From Acestrorhynchus altus (taxonomy: Eukaryota; Chordata; Actinopteri; Characiformes; Acestrorhynchidae), in contig CM067515.1 in assembly GCA_034509495.1 (NCBI GenBank), forward strand, positions 13,210,705 through 13,274,704: 64,000 bases of DNA, given 5' to 3'. The first letter of the stretch is position 1. Every line of letters starts with the position of its first letter. This document shows positions 27,001-36,173 of the stretch, piece after piece. The notes beneath the pieces were generated by a model. It saw only the letters and a program-made list of their open reading frames with translations, searched no databases and was not told the DNA's origin. The translations under genes and the position numbers were made by a program.

Positions 27001-30000
27001 CTTGCACAATTAGTCTCCTCAGTTCCCAAACACTCATTGAATGTTGTTAAAAGGAAAGGTGATGTATCACAGTGGTAAACATGCCACTGTCTCAATGTGT
27101 TTGGAACACGTTGCAGGGATCAAGTTCAAAATGAGTGAATATTTGCAAAAACAAAGTTTCTCCATCTGAACATTACATATCTTGTCTTTTTAGTGTATTC
27201 AATTGAATATAGGTTGATATTCTGTTTTTATTTATCTTTTACACAACATCCCAACTTCACTGGAATCGGGGTTGTAATTACAGCTCACAGATTCGCAAAA
27301 CAAGCACATGCTACGTATAAACCTGTCAGGCCTGTTACAACAGGAGGCTCACAATACAGGCCACATTTCACAGACGCTTGCCTGGGGCCTTCCCTCTATT
27401 TATGAAATGTCACAAACAGACTATTCGGTACTGATCAAAGTTCTCATCTCAGTTCAGTTCTACTGAATCACATTAAACCCTGGGAGTTAGTTACAATTAT
27501 AACCCTAATAAAAATGCTTACATTCACAGTCAAGATCGTTTTAAGTGGAAAAAAACTATTTATAAACGTACATACAGTTGATAACATACTGCTGCAGTTC
27601 TTTATTTTGCAAACTACTTTAGAAAGCAAAGGAAAGTCAAAGATTGCTGTGAATGCATCTCGGATGTCTTTTACACGCTGCCATTTCAGTTCAGCTTAAG
27701 GTATCGTACCTGATTTCATGCCATGAGTGTGTAGACAATACAAGGGCACTACTTCTCACAAACCCAATACTAATAAATCCTTCCACACTCTGCAGTAAAC
27801 ATGGCTTATATACATGGCAGTGTACCTATGACCCATTCTTGATAAAATCAAGAATCACAAAGTTATGTCCATTTCCTGTTATTACAGTGTCTCAAGCCAA
27901 TTACCTGCCTGACATTGTTCTCATCTGATGTATCAACTATTCCGTAACAATTTATCACATATATCTAAAGTTTATTTCCTACGAAATTCCAAGGGAATCT
28001 GATGAATCATCTAAGAGGAGTTTGTAAAAATATTTTTCAATTGTCCAACCTCCTGTTGGGTGCAGCCACCTATACCAACCCTGAAAATGTGTGTAAGGAC
28101 ATCAGTTCCGTTTGAACCAAATTTGTGAATTTCTAAGCAGCTGCGTTGTGGCCATGTTAACACTTGCATCGGTTCTAGTGTGATCAACACTACTACCATC
28201 TAAATCTTTTGAGTAATCAACTATTGCTTCTCAATTTAACACCAAGTACATTTTACTTTTAGAACACGAACGAATCAGTTCTTGTAATCAACGTTTTTTT
28301 AAGCTCAGTCATGTTGAATATAGGCATTTTCAGTTGTAAAGGGGAAAGCAGTCTTATGGAGATGGAAGAGAATGCTACTCGCGCACACACATACACACAG
28401 AGCATACTTTGTGCAATCACATTATTAAGTGCTGCTTCCCAAAACATGTTGAAATCTCCACTTCTCACAACTCCACCCCAAGGAAGAACTGAAGCAGTTA
28501 GTTGGCAGGCTGACTAATCTCAGCTCAACTGACACTGTTTTTCATTTATACTTAATCCACTTGTCTGAAACACTTATCCAGAGTGATTTCTATATATATC
28601 ATGTTACACAGGTTGGTAAATGTAGTATCAGGGGTCTTTGCTGAGGACTCTTCTTGGTGTTGCAAGGTGGGCATGCTTGTTTGTACCCACCACACTCCTC
28701 AATTTTACAACAGTATGGCAGCTATCTAACTTCAATAGCTGTTGATTATACTTAACTGTATATTTCTCATATTTCACATATTACACATATTACACATAAC
28801 ACGAGCAAACTGTTTGGCTGATATCTGATATAGACATTTAGGTACAACATGATCAGCTGCCGGGGAAATCCCTCAATGTTTTGCTGAGATGATCCAAACC
28901 TGTCTAAACCAAATCTTGAGAGCTGTGTCAGAGCTCATCCTCGTTTTCACCCCCAGAAGATGTGAACAAATCTGGATCCAGTGCTATCAAATGAAATGAC
29001 CAAACTACCATCAATTCATATTCTGAAGCCTTTGGGATTAATCTTAATCAGTGTAAAAACAAAGGTTGACCACACTTCAAACTGGGTTAGAAGGCCTGAA
29101 CAAATCTGGATCTACAGTTATTCTAAGAAACCCAGCATTTGGTTTGGATCTTTCTACTTCATATCCAACCAATGTGAAAGCTTGTTAGGAGTGACCAGGC
29201 CTCAACTGGGCAGGGGGTTTCCAATCACTGGATAATGTAAACCAGGGTTTCTCAACCTGTGGGCCAGAGACCAGCAGTGGCCCTTGAAACACTCTGTAGG
29301 CCCATCTTCAGGGAAAGGCAATAGCCCATTGAGGGCAGCAATATCACTTTAAATCATTCAAGTCTATGTGAAGAAAACTGTGCATAAATAAAAATAATAA
29401 GATCCATCATTTTCAAATTATCCGTCCGTCCGTCCGTCTTCTTCCACTTATCCGGGGCCAGGTCGTGGGGCAGCAGTCTAAGCAGGGATACCCAGACCTC
29501 CCTCTCCCCGACACCTCAGCCAGCTCCCCGGGAGGGACCCAGAGGCGTTCCCAGGCCAACTGAGAGACATAGTCCCTCCAGCGTGTCCTGGGTCTACCCC
29601 GCGGTCTCCTCCCGGTGGGGAGTGTGCCTGGAACACCTCCCCGGGGAGAGACGTCCAGGGGCCATCCGGAAAAGGTGCCCGAGCCACCTCAACTGGTTCC
29701 TCTCGATGTAGAGGAGCAGCGGCTCTACTCCGAGCTCCTCCAGGGTGACCGCGGATCTCAGCCTATCTCTAAGGGAGCGCCCGGCCACCCTACGGAGGAA
29801 ACTCGTGTTTTCAAACTATAAACATCATTAATAGACACACAAATCAACATGTCGTAGAAGAAATTTGATGTAGACAATTAATGAACCAGAGATGCAGAAG
29901 TTTCTTAGATAAAGAAATAAAAGGCAAAAACAATTTCATGCAAAAAGCTGAGCTGTGTTTTCTTTGGGACAGTTATGCTCCTAGTGAGGAGGCCTGGTTG

Positions 30001-30285
30001 GGTCATTACAAGCACTGGACCACCTAAGAAGCCAATGGATGTCCTTTGGAGCTCTTTCTTGGGTGCAATCTAGAAGAGCCAGGGTCAAAGTCAAACTTGC
30101 AGAAGGTGGCCAGGCCTCCCAACAGGAGTCACTGGAGAACTGAGGGGTTAACAGAAGCTGTGGAGGGACAGTTTTTAAGGGGGGGGAGAATGACCCAGCA
30201 CTATTGTTTAACCAAGATAAGATGCATTGCTGAAAGTTTCCACAACATGCTGGAGGACAGGAAACGACAGAGAAAAAAGTGTGTG

Positions 30286-30327
<42 letters not shown>

Positions 30328-30672
30328 GGGGGGGGGGGGGGGTATTTAAAGTTGATTGCATGGGGCAGCAAAAAATCAGCCCTAATCCTGCCTCATATAC
30401 AGCAATAGTGTGTTATTAAGCTTTAATCTCACACCTACAGGCTCACAGGCTTCATTGCAGATCTTTGAGATAGATGTTAAAGGTCGCACTCTTCCCAAAC
30501 AAGCTGTCGGTACAGCCGGTGGGCTGAACACGTGGGACGAGCGAATCAAACAAAACAGCCCATATTTGGGTTTCCGGCCAATAAGCGAGGCAGTGAGCCT
30601 TACCTGAGACAGGTTACCGTCCCGTAGCTCGTCGTAAACCGTGCTGGTGCTGTTCTTCAGCTCCGTCCACAT
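16620..30672 (-). CDS. Unrecognised single-pass membrane protein, 100 aa, four exons
   Basis: Exons in transcript order: 30604-30672, 23694-23775, 17925-18009, 16620-16686 (69+82+85+67 nt, 303 nt including TAA). Acceptors are CTTCAG, TCTGCAG and a pyrimidine-rich CTGCCCCTAG; donors are GTAAGG, GTAAAC, GTAAGA. Phases 0/1/0 agree at all three joins. The protein starts MWTELKNSTSTVYDELRDGN with sequons at Asn7 and Asn20. Residues 24-47 are Ser/Pro/Thr-rich. Residues about 48-70 form one hydrophobic helix (IIPGAIAAALFISFILALYT). Residues 71-100 are a basic then acidic tail (KR at 78-79, LLL at 81-83, ending NYEDKETPYFWEVDP). There is no cleavable signal peptide. Positive residues after the helix suggest N-outside, C-cytosolic topology. 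I do not recognise a family and infer no function. Introns span 14 kb and are full of transposons. Confidence 0.72.
16798..16832 (+). repeat. (GA)n microsatellite
   Basis: About 17 GA units in intron 3 of the small membrane-protein gene, about 110 bp upstream (in gene sense) of its last exon. On the gene strand it reads as a CT tract. Confidence 0.9.
17035..17245 (+). repeat. Dispersed repeat B, copy 1
   Basis: Shares ATAGTATGATGTACCTTTAT, then AGAGGAGACAGTCAC, ATCCTAGGCTACTATAATA and AGAGAATTTTGTTATTTGTA with copies at 18480-18665 and, more weakly, 61085-61262. No coding capacity. Family not recognised. Confidence 0.6.
17456..17494 (+). repeat. (ATT)n microsatellite
   Basis: About 13 TTA/ATT units. 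Confidence 0.9.
18016..18070 (+). repeat. (CA)n microsatellite abutting a splice acceptor
   Basis: About 27 CA units. On the minus strand this is a TG tract that ends six bases before the acceptor junction of the transmembrane exon (exon start 18009, preceded by TCTGCAG), replacing most of a normal polypyrimidine tract. Confidence 0.95.
18480..18665 (+). repeat. Dispersed repeat B, copy 2
   Basis: Aligns with 17035-17245 through TTTGATGCACCTTTACAAAC, GATCCTAGGCAACTATAATA and CAGAATTTTGTTATTTTTAA. An internal tandem duplication (ACAGGTATTTATAGGAGAAA followed by ACAAGTATTTATAGGAGAAA) is private to this copy. Confidence 0.6.
18858..19223. mobile_element. 366-bp palindromic foldback element
   Basis: The left end TTTCAGAAACAAAAAGGAAA is inverted at the right end (TTTCCTTTTTGTTTCTGAAA). 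The outer about 68 bp of each arm match almost perfectly, through ATGACATGTCTGAATACTCT and GCAGGTAATGGGTGAGGGGG. Complementarity continues more loosely inward (TTGGATCAAGGGCA against TGCCCTTGATCCA) to a short loop near 19040. No coding capacity. It is the structure of a non-autonomous foldback/MITE element. I could not settle a target-site duplication. Confidence 0.8.
19224..20820. other. Intronic sequence with no recognisable feature
   Basis: Part of intron 2 of the small membrane-protein gene. AT-rich and unique-looking. Minus-strand open frames at 20107-20405 have no family features and I do not call them. Confidence 0.4.
20825..20960 (+). repeat. Dispersed repeat C, copy 1
   Basis: GCCAGGGTTGGTCAATCTGT, GGGCCTTGAAGCACTCTG, then GGTATTGCCACTTAAATCTA. 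The same ordered blocks occur at 29243-29395. The CAGGGTTNNTCAACCTGTGG start is typical of short hAT-derived elements, so the class is a guess. Confidence 0.5.
20985..22245 (+). mobile_element. Tc1-like transposon relic with recognisable transposase
   Basis: The plus-strand coding remnant runs from the helix-turn-helix region (DLQDRIVSKHRSGEGYREIS, about 21080-21160) through ITRSLPRAGHLAKLSDQSRR and KPLLSNKHMTAHLESARGT. A frame-broken centre holds AAGCATGGTGGTGGCAGCAT and CAACAGGACAACGACTCTAA. The end (QSPDLNPIKHFWRYLKRAVQ, 21848-21907) keeps the SPDLNPI..W signature. Frameshifts near 21470 and 21700 inactivate it. The 3' flank resembles that of the element at 57537-58554. Confidence 0.75.
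22250..23690. other. Intron 2 of the small membrane-protein gene, unique AT-rich part
   Basis: Nothing recognisable apart from an ATT microsatellite at about 23299-23345. Confidence 0.4.
24160..24375 (+). repeat. Two tandem copies of a short dispersed fish repeat
   Basis: CAGCCCTGGTCCTGGACCCC...CACACCAGATCCAGC is followed by GTGGTCCTGGAGACCCC...CACACCTGACTCAACCAATC. Each carries the CTGGTCCTGGA..CACACCTGA layout common in fish short elements. Confidence 0.5.
24750..25520 (+). mobile_element. Tc1-like relic
   Basis: Transposase coding remnants: ATGGCACAACTGAAAACCTA (MAQLKTYQDMVDHKN), CAGCAGGACAATGACATTAA, a TTGAGAATCTGTGGCAAGAC stretch read as IENLWQDLK, then the AT-rich 3' terminal region. 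Deletions remove much of the centre. Confidence 0.6.
25841..27276 (+). mobile_element. Terminal-inverted-repeat DNA transposon, about 1.4 kb, probably Tc1/mariner class
   Basis: Left end TACAACCCTGATACCAATGG (then AGTTGGGACTTTGTG) is inverted at the right end (CACTGGAATCGGGGTTGTAA). A second inner inverted pair is CAACCTATATTCAATTGAGT and ATTCAATTGAATATAGGTTG. The plus-strand interior has degenerate coding sequence with TGGTCTGACGAGTCCACATT, TCAGCAAGACAATGCC and AGCAACTGAGGTTGTACATC, consistent with a DDE-type transposase. Many stops. Superfamily is from memory of a common fish element. Confidence 0.65.
27280..29240. other. Intron 1 of the small membrane-protein gene, no feature seen
   Basis: AT-rich, largely unique sequence. 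The short open frames on both strands lack splice or family support. Confidence 0.4.
29243..29395 (+). repeat. Dispersed repeat C, copy 2
   Basis: ACCAGGGTTTCTCAACCTGT, GGCCCTTGAAACACTCTG and GCAATATCACTTTAAATCAT match the blocks of 20825-20960 in the same order. Confidence 0.5.
29421..29815 (-). mobile_element. GC-rich LINE fragment (3' end of a non-LTR ORF2)
   Basis: The minus strand reads LGVEPLLLYIERNQLRWLGH followed by LFRMAPGRL, the RWLGH..RM pattern near the end of many fish non-LTR polymerase ORFs. It is far more GC-rich than its surroundings and ends at a (CCGT)n run (29423-29438) that looks like the element's tandem tail. It is 5'-truncated. Confidence 0.6.
30283..30343 (+). repeat. 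(GT)n followed by a G-run
   Basis: About 20 GT units, then TTTT and a 14-G homopolymer. It lies about 260 bp inside intron 1 from the first exon of the small membrane-protein gene. Confidence 0.9.
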
Positions 30673-30689
30673 GCTCACACCCCGCGTTT

Positions 30690-30800
30690 CTCCCACTCAC
30701 ACACACACAGCGCTCTCATAATAAACAGCAGCCAACTGCTCGCGCAGGAGGGACGCGGAGCGAGTGGGCGGGGCGAGGTGCTGCCTGCCCGCTGAGTGGG
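30690..30800 (-). promoter_or_regulatory. CpG-rich promoter region of the small membrane-protein gene
   Basis: A local GC- and CpG-rich island lies directly upstream of the ATG at 30672, with a GC box GGGCGGGGC at 30766-30774 and a related GGGCGTGG further on. No TATA box is obvious, which fits a CpG-type promoter. The transcription start was not located. Confidence 0.5.
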
Positions 30801-30872
30801 CGTGGTCTACGTGTGTATTTATTGCATTTGATACACTAGTCAAGTGTGCCTGAACAAGAATACATTCACACA

Positions 30873-30877
<5 letters not shown>

Positions 30878-30912
<35 letters not shown>
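30878..30912 (+). repeat. (CA)n microsatellite
   Basis: About 17 CA units upstream of the small membrane-protein gene promoter. Confidence 0.9.
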
Positions 30913-30914
<2 letters not shown>

Positions 30915-30989
30915 TGTCTAGTCCCTGTAGAAAAACATTGGCAATAGAATAGGACTCCCTGAATCAGATAAACAAACATGAATCTATTG

Positions 30990-31275
30990 GCACCAGTGTA
31001 CCTAATGCCAGAAGTGGGCTAGAGGGGTATAAAGCCCCCCATCGCTGAGCTGTGGAGCAGTAGAACTGTGTTCTCTGGAATGGGAGATGAGGTGGGGCGT
31101 TGGGGATGAGCTGAGGTGGTGATCATCCTAACCTCACTAATGTTTTTGTCTCTGAATGCAATCAAATCCTCACAGCAATGCTCCGAAATCTAGCAGAAAG
31201 ACTTTCCTGGACTGTAGAGGCAATTACCCCACCACAATGAAAGGTGGTGTCCCAATACTTTTTTACTGTAAGTCC
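30990..31275 (+). mobile_element. 3' fragment of a short Tc1-derived element, copy 1
   Basis: CCTCACTAATGTTTTTGTCT, GAATGCAATCAAATCCTCAC and GTGTCCCAATACTTTTTTAC match 37230-37385 block by block. The GTGTCCCAATACTTTTG end is that of a common fish Tc1-like element. Confidence 0.55.
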
Positions 31276-31279
31276 ATGT

Positions 31280-31520
31280 AGTCTACAGTGGCATGCAAAT
31301 GTTTGGGCAACTCTGTTCAAAGTTACTGTGAACAGTTCTTAAAGTTACAGATGAAACACACGTTTCAACAGTTTATGTAATACCAGTCTGTCATTTTGGT
31401 ACTTTGCAAAAGTATGGAAACCCTAGGAGATTTGAGGGCTCAGACCTTAATTAGCCTGAGAGAGTTATGATTTGTTCACAGTCATTGTTAGGAAAGGCCA
31501 GGTGATGCAAATTTCCAAGC
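31280..31520 (+). mobile_element. Tc1-like relic
   Basis: ACAGTGGCATGCAAATGTTT, GGAAACCCTAGGAGATTTGA, then TCAGACCTTAATTAGCCTGA. The same phrases occur at 60395-60480, so two copies of one family are present. No frame survives. Confidence 0.5.
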
Positions 31521-31524
31521 TTTA

Positions 31525-32510
31525 TAAATACCCAGAGGGCCACAAAACATTTTCTGTCCTGTGGACAGATGACATGAGACATTTGACCCAGAACATGCTG
31601 ATTTTAGTTTATTTGAGTCATACGGTCCAATGCATTATTTCATGGATGTTTAAATTAACACTATATCACATTTATAAAAAAAAAAAAGATATATGAAATA
31701 CTTTCAGGCAGCTTGCTCATGTGATATTGTATTTATGTGGAAATGATGTACAAATGTGCATCAAATCCAAATCCAAATGACGTCTGTTTCACAAGAGATG
31801 AAAACGAAAGCTGAGAGCAACAAAACTCAACTCTGCTATTGCTGCTACTGAGGCTATACTGTAATTTGACGGTAAATGCTGTAAACTGAAGGTATAGTGC
31901 AGGAGACCGACACTGGTCAAAAGTATGTAAACACTGAATAAATACAGAGAGAAAACCAGTAAACCAATAAATATAGAGAGAAAACATGTAAAATAATACA
32001 TATAATTATACAATCTATAAATTAGGCAAAAATGAAAGAAACAAGTAACTTAAATGAACTGTTTTGTGCTTAGGATTCAATAGCTTCAAAAGCATTGAAA
32101 TTATACATGTCCAGTAATACAAGTCTTTCTCCGTAAGACACATCAAATGAACTATAGGCAGAATCTCACAAAAAACACAAAAACATCAGTTATGCCTGGC
32201 TAAAAAAAATGAAAGAAAACTTTGAGTTGTGTGAATAATGTTTTTGGACGAATGAATGAGGAACAGCGAGACACAGAAAAGCAGGAGGTATTAATACTAT
32301 GACTAATGGGTGTATTTAAATCTGACTAATGAGAATTAAAGTGAAAGTGTCCAAAAGCTTTAAAATTAAATCATCATTTTGTTGATCAAGTAAATATTTT
32401 GATAGTATATATATATGCACAACTGCCACACCCAAACAGACTTATTGACACATCAAGAAGTTGTTGTAATGAAAAAATGTATGAATGTAAATAAATGTTT
32501 TGGAAGGAGG
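31525..32510. other. Intergenic spacer, no feature seen
   Basis: AT-rich sequence between the small membrane-protein gene and ykt6, without recognisable coding or repeat structure. Confidence 0.4.
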
Positions 32511-32514
32511 AGGC

Positions 32515-33110
32515 TCTAGTACCCTGTTTGCTGCACCTAGCCAGGGTACAAATGGATATGGTCGTGGAGGTTCCTTAAGGGATCCTGCAGCATTGATGGG
32601 CCTGTAGATCCTGCACACCAGGTTGCTGATGCTGGCTTCCTAGCTGGTCCCATAAATGCTTGATTGGTGACAAATGTGATGATCACAGGCCAAGGAAGGT
32701 TTGCAATTTGGTTGCAACCTTGCTGTGGGCAAGCATTCTCCTGTTGAAAAATATCAGTTGGAAACCCGGCCATCAGAGGCACCACGAGACTGCAGGATGT
32801 GCCACACATAACGTTGAGCAGTTAATGTTCCTTGTGTCACTACTAAGGGAGACCAACTGTCGTATGCTATGACACCCCGTATCATCACACCAGCAGTGTC
32901 ACTCCACAAGCAAAGGTGGGATTGAAGCACTCACCACAAGGCCACCACACTTAACTCATTTCCTTTAGAGCTGATCTAAGCAGCTCTAATCCAGCCTTTT
33001 TATGGGGTGGTGGGAGAAGAACTTTTATGCCCTCTTGTGCAACGATCCAGTGTCTAATCAGACCACACCTTTAATCATTTACATATAGATCTGGGAAGAA
33101 CTGCATCCGC
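32515..33110 (-). mobile_element. Antisense Tc1/IS630-class transposon relic, family D, copy 1
   Basis: GCTGGTCCCATAAATGCTTG on the plus strand is the reverse of a transposase IxLWDQL motif. CCTTGCTGTGGGCAAGCATT and CTCCTGTTGAAAAATATCAG (reverse of the FQQ(D/E)NA region) follow. The same order is seen at 36590-37185 and, in part, 59225-59575. The frame is destroyed. Confidence 0.6.
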
Positions 33111-33619
33111 TCACTTCTGCAGAAGCTCTAGAGCTGGTCTAAGTGCTTTTGGACACTTCTTCAATCCAGCCTTTTCAAACAAAAGTATAGAATACTTTTC
33201 ACTGCTGCCAAAGCAGTTCTCACTCCACACAGTCATAAATAATAATAAAAGCCTCTGAACAGTGTTCTGCAGCCTGTCTCGGCTGTCTGTGCTAAACTGC
33301 CTTTTCCACCCATTAAAGCAACAGCACAGACAAAAATATACAGATTCCTCCTTTCCCTTAATGTGCTCAAAAATCGGAACCATTCTGGTGTCTAATGTGT
33401 GCTTCTTTTGCTAATGTAAGCTAACAAGCAATGGCAGCTTAAGTACAGTAATTAGCACTGTGCAATCTGCATGCTTAAATGACCCATGTTCTACTTGTTT
33501 TATGTATTGAATTATCCTGAAGTACACCACATCACAACATTTTTTAACATGATTATTCTACATTTATCCCTTACAATTAAACAGGCAGATTTGGTCACTT
33601 GGTGGCTTTAAGGCTGATA

Positions 33620-33830
33620 CATGTCTGATTTTTTGTGGACACCCGCCAATGAATGATCAGCCAAAATATTTACTTCACTAATCATTAGTCACTAAATCTG
33701 AAATAGTCACAGCTGTGCCTAGTAGAAAGAATTTCATGGAAAGTAGAGCAGAAGCACTCTTTAATACCCTTGAGTTCAGAATTTACAATGAAAGAGCAAC
33801 TGCCTTAATATTTTTGTCCATGTAGTGAAT
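33620..33830 (-). repeat. Short non-autonomous element
   Basis: Begins with TTTTTTGTGGACACCCGCCA and ends with AATATTTTTGTCCATGTAGTG, whose last bases resemble the GTCCATATAGTGTA end at 37370-37380. It looks like an internally deleted Tc1-derived copy. Confidence 0.4.
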
Positions 33831-33834
33831 ATAA

Positions 33835-35185
33835 ATGATCGGTTCCAATGAACTGCTTTGTATTGCGACACAGGCAGGGATGAAATTCTCCATTCGTATA
33901 AGTGGTTGGGGCTGAACTGCTATAGAGTGACTGGGAAGGGCAGGACATTTCGCTGAGGAAAGATGGTCCAAATGGGCAGGGGAAGCTCAGGCCAGGCGAG
34001 ATCACTGGGTGGAAAAATATACTAGTGCATCTAAAAGAATTTGAATATACTTAAAAAGTTCATTTGTTTTTCTAATTTTATTCAAAAGTATAAACTGTTA
34101 TACTTTATATTCATTAAACATAAAGTGAAATATTTCAATCTTTTTTTTGTTGTTGTTGCTTGGCTTAGTACGTGAAATTCAGAAAACCAGAACCTCAAAT
34201 TATTTGAATATTCCATTTCAATTTTAAATAAACTACTAATCAGACATAGTCAACATTAAAACAGAACATACATTAATTATGCCACTTAAATGTAATGAAT
34301 ATAAAATATAAAGTTTTGCATTTTTTAAATAAATTATAAATTAGGAACAAAGCCAGTATATGTACCGTTTTTGGTGATATCACAAAATTTCCAAACAGGC
34401 TATTCCTGAAGGTTAATTTCCAGGTACAGACTGTAAAGACTATACTAGGGGACTAAACTTTTCACAACATCAGCCCTTTAAATCAGTGGCTCTCAAACCT
34501 TCCCTCAGGGCTCCTCCAGATGGTCCAGATTTATGCTAGAAACCAAGTGACTTCACAAAGAGCAAAAAATATAGAACAAAAATGTGGACCATCTGGGCCA
34601 GAGAACTGTTTTGAGAACTGTGGCTTTGCACTATCATACTATCATGACAATGTATGACCTATTATACTATCATTTTCAGAAAGTAGTTGATTCCAGAAGA
34701 AATCAACCTACTTCAGTGCAGGTCTGCACTGGTGTCGTGGCATACAGTCATGAAGTTACTCAGAATGACAGGCTCCTCTTCAGTGATTTTGTCTTGGTGG
34801 AGAAGTTCAACAAATATGTGTGTGGAGGCACTGTGGTCAGTCAAAATTGTTCCTCATAACCTTTGTCTTCCATCTCAATAGCCTTGCAATCCCACATTTC
34901 CTTCTGGGTGCAATTATTTTTTTATGATGAGTGTATATTGGATAGCAAAACCAGGAGTCAGCTTCCAGGTTTTCCATTGCCTGTTAGCTACATTTGACTT
35001 GTACCTCTTGCACAAAACTGAAGATGCAAACAGATAGATAGGTTCACAATGAATGCTTTTTAGGCTCGGTGATGTATGTATAGATTTATATCACACTCTA
35101 CCCCAACAAAACAGTGAGTGTACAAATACATTCACATTAGTCCTGAGGTGGAAACCTTCAGACTGGAGAGTTGAAGCAGGACAAA
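33835..35185. other. Spacer and ykt6 3' flank
   Basis: AT-rich. About 34020-34240 resembles a decayed element (CTAGTGCATCTAAAAGAATT start). 34480-34640 has weak repeat-like sequence. No convincing polyadenylation signal could be tied to ykt6. Confidence 0.35.
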
Positions 35186-36090
35186 TCACATCATCTTGCA
35201 GCAACGGTTCTGCTTCCGAGCCTAAAGAAATAGACATGAATCAAATTATTAAAACACTTGACAGCTTGACCAACCATCTATCTTTTTCTGTGGTGCAAAG
35301 TTAATAATGCTGAGCAGAAAGAGGAACATCTGTGATGGGTTTAGATGCTGACGAAACGTAAACAAATATTCATGGACTAGTTAGAGAAACAGGCCAGTCT
35401 GAATGAACACAGGTAACAGCTTCCTTCACAACAGTTTCCTCAGTTTGTGATCTAATTAAGAAATGGTAGTGAACAGGAATTTTGGAGGACAAGCTGTGCT
35501 GTCAGGTTGGGATGGATAAAATTGTCAGTAAGTTGAGTACGCTCAAAATCCACAATGCATAGTTACCTGAGGGTGGAGCGACTCAAATGTGGTAAAATTA
35601 GAAACAAATGGATGATAATTATGTAAGTGCAGCAATGATGACATCATTAGATTGCACAGTAAGTGGTTGCTATGGTGTTGTTGAGTGCTAGGTTGTATTA
35701 ATCGGACTATTAAGATTAATATAGTCTTAATAGTCTATACCTTATGGCATTAGTGTGTGCAGTGCAAACTGAATAAAGCTGTGAATCCGAGCTAAATGGT
35801 ATAAAGAACATCAATGATGGGCCAGGATGCTCACAGTAAACAATAAAACAATAGGGAATGGTAAGAGTAGTTCAGTATCGTTTATCAAATGTTATATTAT
35901 GCAGAAAAATAAATCATTTAAATGCATCACAGTCCACATGCACACTTACAGTTTTGTAAAAGGCTTTAGATGTTTGTCCCAATTCCTCTGACTTCTGCAC
36001 TAGATCATCTAGGTTCTCCCCTCTCTCTAATAATGACTCCATGGTTCTATGCTATTAGAGACATGGCGCATGCGCACACACACGCACGCA

Positions 36091-36173
<83 letters not shown>

